Shown here piece after piece: positions 8,291 to 16,289 of a DNA stretch of 64,000 bases. The notes beneath the pieces are model-generated. The model was given only the letters and a program-made list of their open reading frames with translations, was not told where the DNA came from and searched no databases. Positions within the stretch are counted from its first letter, which is position 1. Every line of letters begins with the position of its first letter. The stretch spans positions 27,056 through 91,055 of the forward strand of contig JAEEQS010000009.1 of the NCBI GenBank assembly GCA_016285455.1, written 5' to 3'. The translations under genes and the position numbers were made by a program. The stretch comes from Bacteroidales bacterium. GTDB taxonomy: Bacteria > Bacteroidota > Bacteroidia > Bacteroidales > UBA932.

Positions 8291-9739
8291 TTATTTGTAG
8301 AGCAGGAACGGTGCTCGCTCTTTCTTGAAAGCCTTGACGTCTTTCTGCCAGGAATCCTGGAGTTCAACAGCAAGCTTGCCGGCATTGCAGCCTTGGTAGG
8401 AGGCTTTTTCTATAATGGTCTTTCTGACTTGGGTATTTCCGATTTCCAGCTCGAACATTCTGGTGAAAAATTCATCGCCCTTGCTTCCGCAGCCAATATA
8501 TGCATCTATGATGTAGGTAAGGTTGACCTTTCCGTCGTTGATGCGGTTGATTGGAATATCGGCAAGAGATACTCCCGTACACTCTTTGTCCAGAAGAGGA
8601 GGATTCTTGGCGCCGGCAACGCTTCTAGGAGTGAACTTGTATTCTGCCGGAACCCTGGCGTCTGTTCCATAGGCGCTTCTGCCCTGGAAAGATGTGGTTG
8701 CCATATCCGGGGCTCCGTAGATTTGGAACGGAACAGCGGTTCCCCTTCCAAGGCTAATTTTGGTGCCTTCAAAGTAACAGGTTGAAGGATAAAGATATAC
8801 ACTGCGCATATTAGGAAGATTCGGCGATGGCTTTACAGGAAGGCGGTAGTGAGAGTCTCGCCTGTAGTTTTTGCACTTGATTACTGTAAGGTCACATTTT
8901 AGGCTTGGATCGGGTTCCCAGGTTTCCTTGGAAGGGAAATTGAGCCAGCCCTTCTCGTTTGCCATATAGGCCAGTTCTCCCATAGTCATTCCGTGGGCTA
9001 CAGGTATCGGAAGTCCGCCTACTCCGCTCTTGAACTTGCGTTCCAGCATAGGGCCGTCGGTGAGGAATCCTATAGGGTTAGGCCTGTCCAGAACAATGAA
9101 AGGAATGTTGAAAGCAGCGCATTTTCCCATCATCTTTATCATCGTTACATAGTAGGTGTAGAATCTTACTCCAACATCCTGAAGATCAAAGAGCATTATG
9201 TCAAAGCCTTCCATTAGCTCCTGATCTGTCATCTTGGCTCCGTAAAGAGAGCGGATAGGAATGCCGGTTCTGATGTCTACGCTGGAAGAAACGTGTTCAC
9301 CTGCATCTGCGGTTCCCCTGAATCCGTGTTCTGGACTCATAAGGCACACAACATTTACATCCAGGCTCAGCAGAGTATCCAGAACGTGTGTATAAAGACT
9401 CATAGGCACCTTGTCCATAGCGTCTTTCCCGTCGCTGACCAAAAGTTCCATAGGAATCTCCTTGCCGGCCTTGAGCATAATGCCGGTCTGGTTGGAAAGA
9501 AGGCAGACTCTTTTTCCCTGGAGCAGAGGAAGGTATTCGTCGATGGATGCTGCGCCAGGCTGGATGGTGCCGTCATATGCCCAAAGGTAATCTGGCCTGA
9601 ATGGATCTCTTACCTGAGAATCAGAAGAATTCTTTATCGCAGAGCATCTGCAAAAAAACATAGACACTAAAGCCGTCATTGCCAGCGGCATAAATACTTT
9701 AAGGATACTCTTCATAACTGAAAAATGGTTGGTTTTCAA
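8291..9739 (-). CDS. namZ: DUF1343 exo-beta-N-acetylmuramidase NamZ-like, exported
   Basis: DUF1343 proteins include NamZ, which removes N-acetylmuramic acid from the non-reducing end of peptidoglycan fragments, as described for Bacillus and Tannerella. Family features: Leu-Ser-Asn-Gln-Thr-Gly, Ser-Pro-Glu-His-Gly-Phe-Arg-Gly, Phe-Asp-Leu-Gln-Asp-Val-Gly-Val-Arg-Phe-Tyr-Thr-Tyr, Asp-Arg-Pro-Asn-Pro, and Ser-Pro-Asn-Leu-Pro-Asn. The start is a hydrophobic export signal with cysteines at its end (possible lipoprotein, but not a standard lipobox). An alternative start lies 8 codons in, at 9715. It overlaps the stop of waaA by 4 bases, so it is in the waaA operon. Confidence 0.88.
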   Translation of the reverse strand: MKTNHFSVMKSILKVFMPLAMTALVSMFFCRCSAIKNSSDSQVRDPFRPDYLWAYDGTIQPGAASIDEYLPLLQGKRVCLLSNQTGIMLKAGKEIPMELLVSDGKDAMDKVPMSLYTHVLDTLLSLDVNVVCLMSPEHGFRGTADAGEHVSSSVDIRTGIPIRSLYGAKMTDQELMEGFDIMLFDLQDVGVRFYTYYVTMIKMMGKCAAFNIPFIVLDRPNPIGFLTDGPMLERKFKSGVGGLPIPVAHGMTMGELAYMANEKGWLNFPSKETWEPDPSLKCDLTVIKCKNYRRDSHYRLPVKPSPNLPNMRSVYLYPSTCYFEGTKISLGRGTAVPFQIYGAPDMATTSFQGRSAYGTDARVPAEYKFTPRSVAGAKNPPLLDKECTGVSLADIPINRINDGKVNLTYIIDAYIGCGSKGDEFFTRMFELEIGNTQVRKTIIEKASYQGCNAGKLAVELQDSWQKDVKAFKKERAPFLLYK

Positions 9740-11010
9740 TGCTTTTCAAGGACAGATACGATTTTGTCCGTAGCGCCGAGATTCTTTTCTACATACTGGC
9801 GGCAGCTGCGGCCTCTGAAATCGCGGAGTTCACTGTCTTTTACATAGTTATCCAGAACCTGGTAAAGCTCTGAGGCGTTTGAGACGCTGGTAGCGCCATT
9901 GCATTCAATTAGATCTATTGCTTCCTTGAATTTCTTGTAATTCGGACCGAAAGCCAGCGGAACTCCGTAAACGGCAGCCTCAAGAGTGTTGTGGATGCCC
10001 ACTCCGAATCCACCTCCGATGTATGCGAAATCTGCATAGCGGTACAGGGAAGAAAGGATGCCTATGCAGTCTATCACAAGCACTCTCTTGCCCTCTGCAA
10101 AAGACGGGGCGGACTCGCTGACAGTCTCTCTGAGGGCATCGTCTTCTATTTCAGAATACCTTATGGTTCCGTAAGACGAGTAAACGTCCAGAACCTGATC
10201 TATCCTTTCCTTGTGAATTTCGTGAGGAGCAACTATGAGTTTAACCTTGGAGAAATTTTTCATCACCTCAGCGATGATTTCGTCATCCGGAAGCCAGCTG
10301 CTGCCGGCAACTATAGTAAATCCGTCTTTGGCGAAAGCTGCTATGACAGGAAAATCCTTGCTCTGGGAAGCAATCTTCTCCACTCTGTCGAAACGAGTGT
10401 CTCCCGCGATTATAACATTGTCTTTAATTCCGATACCCTCAAGGTTTTTTGCAGATTCTTCATCCTGGACAAAAATCACCTTGATGCACTTTAGCATACC
10501 GCGGAAAAAGCAACCCCACCATTTGAAAAAAGGCTGCCAGGAGCGGAAAATCGCTGAGACAAGATAGATTTCGCAACCGGCTTTCTTTGCCTGGCGGATA
10601 AGATTGTTCCAAAGGTCGTATTTAGTGAATATCAGTTTCTTAGGCTTAACGGCACGGACAATTCTGCGGGCATTGGAAATGGTATCCAGAGGAAGATAGA
10701 ACACCCAGTCTGCCAGAGAATAATTCTTTCTAAGCTCATAGCCGCTCGGAGAAAAGAACGTAAGAAGAATCCTGGTTTGAGGACAAGAACCCTTGTACCA
10801 CTCTATGAGCGGACGAGCCTGCTCAAATTCTCCTACGGAAGAGCAGTGGAACCATATGACTTCGTCTTTCACTCCGGAGAAAGTTTCTTCTATTTTAGGC
10901 ACAAGCCCCCTTCTTCCGTTTAGAAAGGCTCGAATCTTCTTGCTGAAAAGGGAGGCCACCCAAATGCCGGGGAAGGCCATCCACATTCCTATACTGTATA
11001 AAAAGCTCAT
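9736..11010 (-). CDS. waaA: 3-deoxy-D-manno-octulosonic acid transferase (Kdo transferase)
   Basis: GT30 enzyme that adds Kdo from CMP-Kdo to the lipid A precursor at the inner membrane. Visible marks: an N-terminal membrane anchor, Trp-Phe-His-Cys-Ser-Ser-Val-Gly-Glu-Phe-Glu-Gln, Leu-Thr-Phe-Phe-Ser-Pro-Ser-Gly, a nucleotide-binding Val-Ala-Gly-Ser-Ser-Trp, and Tyr-Ile-Gly-Gly-Gly-Phe-Gly near the C terminus. The frame is open further up to 11067, but a -7 element at 11029-11036 lies inside that extension, so the start at 11010 (424 residues) is preferred. It leads an operon with the NamZ-like gene. Confidence 0.9.
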   Translation of the reverse strand: MSFLYSIGMWMAFPGIWVASLFSKKIRAFLNGRRGLVPKIEETFSGVKDEVIWFHCSSVGEFEQARPLIEWYKGSCPQTRILLTFFSPSGYELRKNYSLADWVFYLPLDTISNARRIVRAVKPKKLIFTKYDLWNNLIRQAKKAGCEIYLVSAIFRSWQPFFKWWGCFFRGMLKCIKVIFVQDEESAKNLEGIGIKDNVIIAGDTRFDRVEKIASQSKDFPVIAAFAKDGFTIVAGSSWLPDDEIIAEVMKNFSKVKLIVAPHEIHKERIDQVLDVYSSYGTIRYSEIEDDALRETVSESAPSFAEGKRVLVIDCIGILSSLYRYADFAYIGGGFGVGIHNTLEAAVYGVPLAFGPNYKKFKEAIDLIECNGATSVSNASELYQVLDNYVKDSELRDFRGRSCRQYVEKNLGATDKIVSVLEKH

Positions 11011-11028
11011 TGAATAAGTTGCAATTTT

Positions 11029-11036
11029 CAAAATTA
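11029..11036 (-). promoter_or_regulatory. -7 element of waaA
   Basis: TAATTTTG on the minus strand, 18 bases before the chosen waaA start at 11010. No -33 box at the usual distance. It supports the shorter waaA start. Confidence 0.45.
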
Positions 11037-11092
11037 GTGATTTTTTCCAAATTTCAGTAAATTGCACCCCAAGAGCGATGATTCCTTAGGCG

Positions 11093-11833
11093 ATGAAAGG
11101 CACGTTTCAAATAACTGGAGAATATTGGCAGCTGATGCTCAGAGTTTTCCGCAAGCCGGAAAAGTGGAGCATATTCTGGAAGCAATTCTGGAAGGAATCG
11201 CAGAAACTGATCATAGGCTCTTTGGTTCTGGTATTCATCATTTCCCTGGCAGTAGGAGGAGTTCTCTGTCTGCAGACGGCCAATAATCTGGAAAGCCCGC
11301 TGATTCCAAAGTATTACGTGGGAGTAATGGCCAGAGAAAGTCTTGTTCTGGAATTCTGTTCAACGATGGTTGCCCTTATTCTGGCAGGCAAAATGGGCTC
11401 AAGCATTTCTTCAGAGATTGGAAGCATGAGGATTACCGAGCAGATAGACGCTATGGAAATAATGGGCGTAAATTCCGCCAATTTCCTTATCCTTCCAAAA
11501 ATCACGTCCGCCACGGTATTCAGTCCTCTTATGATGCTGATGAGTTTTATCATTGGCCTTATCGGAGGAGGAGTGCTGATAGCCCTTACTGGAATCATCA
11601 CTTTAGCCCAGTACATAGAAGGCCTGCAGTATGCCTTTAACCAGTGGTATATCTTCTACAGCATGATCAAGATGTCTGTGTTCTGCTTCTTGATAACCAG
11701 CGTATCAGCCTATTACGGATACTATGCAAAAGGAGGTTCCCTTGGCGTGGGAAAATCTAGCACCCAAGCTATAGTAACTATCTGCATGCTGATCCTGATA
11801 TTCGACCTGATACTTACCAAACTCCTGCTCTGA
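11093..11833 (+). CDS. mlaE: MlaE/YrbE-type ABC transporter permease
   Basis: Inner-membrane permease of a phospholipid transporter that maintains outer-membrane lipid asymmetry. The 246 residues contain an N-terminal amphipathic part, then about five hydrophobic segments. The family signature runs from Val-Gly-Val-Met-Ala-Arg-Glu through Ala-Gly-Lys-Met-Gly-Ser-Ser-Ile-Ser-Ser-Glu-Ile-Gly to Glu-Gln-Ile-Asp-Ala-Met. The ATPase gene follows 28 bases later. The substrate-binding MCE protein (MlaD), usually next in the operon, is not here; a convergent gene occupies that place. Confidence 0.92.
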   Translation: MKGTFQITGEYWQLMLRVFRKPEKWSIFWKQFWKESQKLIIGSLVLVFIISLAVGGVLCLQTANNLESPLIPKYYVGVMARESLVLEFCSTMVALILAGKMGSSISSEIGSMRITEQIDAMEIMGVNSANFLILPKITSATVFSPLMMLMSFIIGLIGGGVLIALTGIITLAQYIEGLQYAFNQWYIFYSMIKMSVFCFLITSVSAYYGYYAKGGSLGVGKSSTQAIVTICMLILIFDLILTKLLL

Positions 11834-11861
11834 TTCTGGCGGGCTAATAGATTCACTGACA

Positions 11862-12614
11862 ATGATAGAAGTTAAGGGACTATACAAGGAATTCGACGGC
11901 AAGATGGTACTTGAAGACATAAACATCAAGTTCCAGCCTGGCGAATGTTCCCTAATCATCGGAGCCAGCGGAAGCGGAAAGACGGTTTTGCTGAAAAACC
12001 TCGTGGGGCTGTATGAGCCTACTAGCGGAGAAATCCTTTACGGCGGCAGCAACTTCAACAATATGAAGATGGAGGAAAAGAAACAATTCCGCAGAGAAAT
12101 GGGAATGCTCTTCCAGGAAAGCGCCTTGTTTGATTTCGCCACCGTTCAGGAAAACGTGATGTTCCCTCTGGACTTCTTTACAGACTGGAGTTTTGAGCAA
12201 AAACTTGAAAGGGTGAATTTCTGCCTGCGTAGAGTCAATCTGGAAAATGTGAACAATCTTTATCCGAACCAGATATCAGGCGGAATGCAGAAAAGGGTGG
12301 GTATTGCAAGAGCCATTGCCACAAATCCAAAATATCTGTTCTGCGACGAGCCAAATTCTGGCCTGGATCCAACAACATCTATTGTCATAGACCGCTTGAT
12401 TCAGGAAATTACCAGGGAGTACAAGATTACTACAGTAATCAACACCCACGACATGAACTCCGTTATGGAAATCGGAGATCACATTGGTTTTATCCACAAG
12501 GGAAGACTTGTCTGGGAAGGAAACAACAAGGAGATAATGGATTCAGACTGCCAGCCTCTCAACGATTTTGTCTTTGCCAACAACCTGGCCCGGCAGCTCA
12601 AGAAAAACAAATAA
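11862..12614 (+). CDS. mlaF: MlaF-type ABC transporter ATP-binding protein
   Basis: Cytoplasmic ATPase that powers the MlaE permease encoded just upstream. Walker A Gly-Ala-Ser-Gly-Ser-Gly-Lys-Thr lies near residue 37, the ABC signature is Ile-Ser-Gly-Gly-Met-Gln-Lys-Arg, Walker B is Leu-Phe-Cys-Asp-Glu-Pro with Asn-Ser-Gly-Leu-Asp-Pro, and the switch His lies in Asn-Thr-His-Asp-Met. The Met-Gln-Lys-Arg variant of the signature is typical of this family. At 250 residues it is full length. It ends 8 bases from the convergent barrel protein. Confidence 0.93.
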   Translation: MIEVKGLYKEFDGKMVLEDINIKFQPGECSLIIGASGSGKTVLLKNLVGLYEPTSGEILYGGSNFNNMKMEEKKQFRREMGMLFQESALFDFATVQENVMFPLDFFTDWSFEQKLERVNFCLRRVNLENVNNLYPNQISGGMQKRVGIARAIATNPKYLFCDEPNSGLDPTTSIVIDRLIQEITREYKITTVINTHDMNSVMEIGDHIGFIHKGRLVWEGNNKEIMDSDCQPLNDFVFANNLARQLKKNK

Positions 12615-12622
12615 GCATTGCG

Positions 12623-13864
12623 CTATTTCAAATGGAAGCGGATACCGGCCTGAGCCTCAAACTGAAGAGGATGGTCTGTACGTATGCTTGCAGGAAGATC
12701 TGAATCAAAGTAGTAGGTTACGCCTGGCTCAAGATAAAAGCCTACGTTCTTGCCTTTTCCAAAACGATACTCCATTCCGGCAACAGCCTTGGTGGAGAAC
12801 TGGATGCCCTTAACATAGGAATCGCTAGTCTTGCCGTTTCCGGCTGCTGACTTCATCTGGTATGTAACCTTGACTCCCTTTTCTGCAGCTCCGCCTGCTG
12901 CGGCATAGAAATCAAGATTGCCTGAGTTTCCGAGATTGAAATATACGTTTACAGGAATGCCTACATAGTGTACGCCTTGCTTGATGTCATAGTATATGCC
13001 GTTGATAAGGCCGTTGTATTTGCTGTGAAGGTATGAGTAGCTTACGCCTGTTCCAACGGTAACCACATCGCTGACCTTGTAGCTTACGCCAATGGCGAAA
13101 TTCAGAGGCAGGGAGTATTTAGTCTCCGATATCTGCTGAACCTGCGGAGCGGAAGAATACTGAATGTATCCGAACTCTGAAGCCACAGCCTTTATCATGC
13201 TTGAGGAAGGCCCCTCAACCTTTCCCCTTCCGGAGAAGTTGGATGAAGCAGAGAAAGCAAATCTGTTGCTCCGCGATGGCGTCTTGTAGTATTCCTTCTC
13301 GTATGTCTTCTTAAATGTTGTCTTAGTGTCAGAAACCTTTTTTGAATCTGCCTTTTTCTCAGGTTCATTGGCCTGAATTGTTGTTTTAGTTTCAGCCGGA
13401 GTTTCTACCTGAGTTTCTTCCGTTTTTGTTTCAATCGTTATGCTTTCTGGCTCGGTTGGGGTATCAGTAGTCGCCTGTGGTGTTTCCTCCTCAGAAATAC
13501 CCTGCTGGCCGGACACTTTTTGAGTGCCCGAATAAGCCAGCACAGGCATCTGAGCCTCCTTCTCCCGGCTTGGGGACTCTGCACTTTCTATAGCCCCGTT
13601 CCCGTCTGCAAGAGTTGTAGTTTTTTCAATAGGTTTAATTTCAGGCTGGAATGGGGATGGTGAAGAGGAAGGCGATCTGAGTAGGAAAAAGGCCGCCACG
13701 GCTGCTGCAACAGCTGCCGGAACCGCCCACCAGAGGAATCCTCCCTTAGGAGCGGCAGAAGGCAGATTGGAAGAAATGCCCTCCCACAGAGAAGATTTCT
13801 CATCCTCTGTCAGAGACCATTTCTTGCCGAGGTCCTTTTCCAATATGTCTTTAAACTGTTTCAA
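12623..13864 (-). CDS. One-helix inner-membrane protein with C-terminal outer-membrane beta-barrel (possible anti-sigma)
   Basis: 413 residues in three parts. Residues 1-40 are charged and would be cytoplasmic; 42-62 is a single transmembrane helix rather than an N-terminal cleavable signal. Residues 63-200 are rich in Ser, Pro, Thr and Glu and would cross the periplasm. From about 205 to the end come alternating strands of an outer-membrane beta-barrel (PF13568-like), ending Gly-Ile-Arg-Phe-His-Leu-Lys. The gene lies 21 bases after an ECF sigma gene on the same strand. Inference: the N-terminal part binds the sigma factor and the barrel senses the outer membrane. The alternative is a barrel with an unusually placed signal. 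Confidence 0.6.
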   Translation of the reverse strand: MKQFKDILEKDLGKKWSLTEDEKSSLWEGISSNLPSAAPKGGFLWWAVPAAVAAAVAAFFLLRSPSSSPSPFQPEIKPIEKTTTLADGNGAIESAESPSREKEAQMPVLAYSGTQKVSGQQGISEEETPQATTDTPTEPESITIETKTEETQVETPAETKTTIQANEPEKKADSKKVSDTKTTFKKTYEKEYYKTPSRSNRFAFSASSNFSGRGKVEGPSSSMIKAVASEFGYIQYSSAPQVQQISETKYSLPLNFAIGVSYKVSDVVTVGTGVSYSYLHSKYNGLINGIYYDIKQGVHYVGIPVNVYFNLGNSGNLDFYAAAGGAAEKGVKVTYQMKSAAGNGKTSDSYVKGIQFSTKAVAGMEYRFGKGKNVGFYLEPGVTYYFDSDLPASIRTDHPLQFEAQAGIRFHLK

Positions 13865-13885
13865 TTCTCTATAATTTTAGACACG

Positions 13886-14458
13886 TTATTTCATCTTCTT
13901 GAGCCTTTCCTGCAACCAAACCCTCGCGCGGCTAAGCTGGGAGCGGCATCCACCTTCACTCAGAGACAGCATCTGGGCTATTTCCTTGTGGGAATAACCC
14001 TCAATGGCATAGAGGTTGAACACCGTCCTGAACCCTTCCGGCATAGATACAATCAGCTCCATAAGCTTGTCTGCATCCAGTTGGGCCGTCTCCTGAGGAT
14101 CCAGCTCCAGGGAAGTCTCAGCCTTGGCGGATTCTCCGTCTATCTGCACCGTTTGCTTGAGGATGTCGTTCTTGCGGATCTGCATAAGGCAGGCGGTAAC
14201 AAATATGCGCCTTGCCCAACCTTCGAACAAACCTTCTCCGCGGTAGTCATCCAACTTGGAAAAAAGAGTGATAAAACCATCGTGAAGCACATCTTTGGCT
14301 TTTTCCCTTTCTCCCATATAGCGCAGACAAACGGGGAACATCCTCATAGAGAGCCTGTCATAAAGCTCCCTCTGCGCCTTTCTGTCCTGCTTGCGGCAGC
14401 GTGCCACAAGGTTGGAATAAGGATCCGGCTGTTCCCGTGTCTTTTTGTTGTCTGACAT
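13886..14458 (-). CDS. ECF-type RNA polymerase sigma factor
   Basis: Extracytoplasmic-function sigma-70 of 190 residues. Region 2 reads Tyr-Asp-Arg-Leu-Ser through Glu-Lys-Ala-Lys-Asp-Val-Leu-His-Asp-Gly-Phe. Region 4 has Tyr-Ser-His-Lys-Glu-Ile-Ala as the helix-turn-helix, followed by the recognition helix with Cys-Arg-Ser-Gln-Leu-Ser-Arg-Ala. The frame is open upstream to 14584, but the start at 14458 is preferred because a TAAATTTG element lies at 14498-14505 inside the longer version. It is divergent from the TPR gene and followed by the membrane-anchored barrel protein, its likely regulator. Confidence 0.9.
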   Translation of the reverse strand: MSDNKKTREQPDPYSNLVARCRKQDRKAQRELYDRLSMRMFPVCLRYMGEREKAKDVLHDGFITLFSKLDDYRGEGLFEGWARRIFVTACLMQIRKNDILKQTVQIDGESAKAETSLELDPQETAQLDADKLMELIVSMPEGFRTVFNLYAIEGYSHKEIAQMLSLSEGGCRSQLSRARVWLQERLKKMK

Positions 14459-14497
14459 TAAGATGCAATTTGCCGCTCTCTTGTTGCAGCGGAAAAG

Positions 14498-14505
14498 CAA
14501 ATTTA
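14498..14505 (-). promoter_or_regulatory. -7 element of the ECF sigma gene
   Basis: TAAATTTG followed by C on the minus strand, 40 bases before the sigma gene start. It is a full match to the Bacteroidota -7 consensus. Confidence 0.5.
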
Positions 14506-14518
14506 GCACATTATTTGT

Positions 14519-14526
14519 TAATTTTG
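14519..14526 (+). promoter_or_regulatory. -7 element of the TPR gene
   Basis: TAATTTTG on the plus strand, only 8 bases before the ATG at 14535. If used, the transcript would have almost no leader. Confidence 0.4.
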
Positions 14527-14534
14527 TCTCTGTC

Positions 14535-16286
14535 ATGAGACGGTTGAGTGCAATAATGCTTCTTTGCGTTCTGGCGGGCGCCATTCATTCTGCCCTTTTG
14601 GCCCAGGACATCAAATCCATATCCAGAAGCGATTCCTGCATGATTGCAGCGCAGCTGGCATATACCAACCATCAGGCAGACAGCGTAAAGAGCCTGTGCC
14701 GCCAGGCCATTGAGTTCAATCCCCAAAACGACGCCGCCTATTATATGCTGGCTAAGGTAGCTTTGGTGGAGATGAACCTTGAAGAAGCCGAAAAAAATCT
14801 CACCGCTGCTGTAGGCATAGACTCTTCCAACTATTATTACCTGGCAACTCTGGGTGCGCTGTATATGCAGAACAGCGATACTCCAGCCGCCATAAAGCTT
14901 TTTGAAAAGCTGGTGGAGATGTTTCCCTCCAGAAGCGAGCCTTATCTTAGCCTTATCAACCTTTATGTGCCAAGAGGAATGCAGGACAAGGCCCTTGCCC
15001 TGGCAGACAAGCTGGAGCAGAAAACCGGCCCGAACGAGGCTGCCGTTATGACGCGGTTCAGAATTTACTCTTCCCAGGGTAAAGATGAACAGGCTGTCCA
15101 GGCTCTCATAGACGCAGACAACAAGATGCCTAATCCGGAGTATGAAGCCTACATAGCTGACATTTACGCGGGAGGCGGAAAAGACTCTTTGGCTCTCGTC
15201 TGGTACAATAAGGCTCTGGAGATGGAATCAGACTATGTTCCCGCCATTTACGGCAAGATGCAGACCTACCGCAGGCAGAAAAACTACGGAATGTACCTGA
15301 TCTATCTGAAATCTTTCCTGGGAAACCGCGACGCTGACGCCGGAATAAAGAAGGCCCATCTGGAAGAAGCAATGAAGAATCCAGTATTCTACCAGCAGTA
15401 TCGCGAGGGAATGGCAGACTGCCTGATGGCTCTGGCAAAGGCCAATCCCGCAGACAGCAGCGCCGCCATAACCAGCGCTATCTACCTGTCTCGCAGCGGT
15501 GAAACCCAAAAGGCCGGCAAGGTCCTCAGCGATATTCTGGAATATTATCCGGAAGACCCTTATCTAAGAGGAAATATGCTGAGTTTCCTCTACAGCGCCC
15601 AGAACTGGGAGAGGCTGGAAACTTTTGTTGACTCATCAATGGCCCTATTCCCGGACCAGGCCCCGGATCTTTTCCAATTCAAAGGAATAGCCCAGTACAA
15701 TCTCAATAAATACGACGAAGCCATCGCGACATTCCTTTCCCAGGAAAAGGCTGTAAGGAAACAGAAAGACACATCTCTCCTGCTCCAGATTTATTCTCTG
15801 GTAGGAGATATGTACCATAGCAAAAAAGAAGACAAGACCGCTTTCAAGTATTATGACAAGGCTCTGAAGCTGAACCCTAAAGATCCTGGTGTCCTGAATA
15901 ATTACGCCTGGTATCTGGCAACGGGAAATCCAGGGAAGATGCCAAGGGAAAAGGATCTCCAGAAAGCTGTGCGGATGGCAAAGGACGCTGTGGAAAACAG
16001 TTCCGGAGAATACCATTATCTAGACACTTATGGATGGGTACTCTTCCTCTCCGGAGACAAGGAACAGGCAAAGAAATATCTTCAGCAAGCCGTGGCTTAC
16101 GGCGGGGCGGATGACTGCGGAATTCTCACCCGCTATGCAGACGTTCTGGCTTCTCTTAGAGAGTTTGACCTTGCCGTAATCTACTACAAGAAAGCCCTTT
16201 TGAAGGCAGCGGAAAGCGGAGACCAGGAACAGGTGGACAAGATAACGGCCCGGCTGGAAGCCCTTCCGCAAAACAAAACAGACTAA
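14535..16286 (+). CDS. Exported tetratricopeptide-repeat protein
   Basis: A 583-residue protein with a signal peptide (Met-Arg-Arg, hydrophobic core, Leu-Leu-Ala-Gln). The rest is a chain of TPR units, seen as repeated Ala-x-Tyr/Leu-x-x-Ala-x-Ile and Pro-x-(Asn/Asp)-Pro spacing, for instance Ala-Phe-Lys-Tyr-Tyr-Asp-Lys-Ala-Leu near the C-terminal third. Such proteins act as scaffolds in the periplasm or on membranes. The start at 14535 is chosen over one 30 codons upstream because it gives a normal signal peptide and follows a -7 element. The EnvC-like gene starts 3 bases after its stop, suggesting the two work together at the envelope. Confidence 0.85.
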   Translation: MRRLSAIMLLCVLAGAIHSALLAQDIKSISRSDSCMIAAQLAYTNHQADSVKSLCRQAIEFNPQNDAAYYMLAKVALVEMNLEEAEKNLTAAVGIDSSNYYYLATLGALYMQNSDTPAAIKLFEKLVEMFPSRSEPYLSLINLYVPRGMQDKALALADKLEQKTGPNEAAVMTRFRIYSSQGKDEQAVQALIDADNKMPNPEYEAYIADIYAGGGKDSLALVWYNKALEMESDYVPAIYGKMQTYRRQKNYGMYLIYLKSFLGNRDADAGIKKAHLEEAMKNPVFYQQYREGMADCLMALAKANPADSSAAITSAIYLSRSGETQKAGKVLSDILEYYPEDPYLRGNMLSFLYSAQNWERLETFVDSSMALFPDQAPDLFQFKGIAQYNLNKYDEAIATFLSQEKAVRKQKDTSLLLQIYSLVGDMYHSKKEDKTAFKYYDKALKLNPKDPGVLNNYAWYLATGNPGKMPREKDLQKAVRMAKDAVENSSGEYHYLDTYGWVLFLSGDKEQAKKYLQQAVAYGGADDCGILTRYADVLASLREFDLAVIYYKKALLKAAESGDQEQVDKITARLEALPQNKTD

Positions 16287-16289
16287 AAG

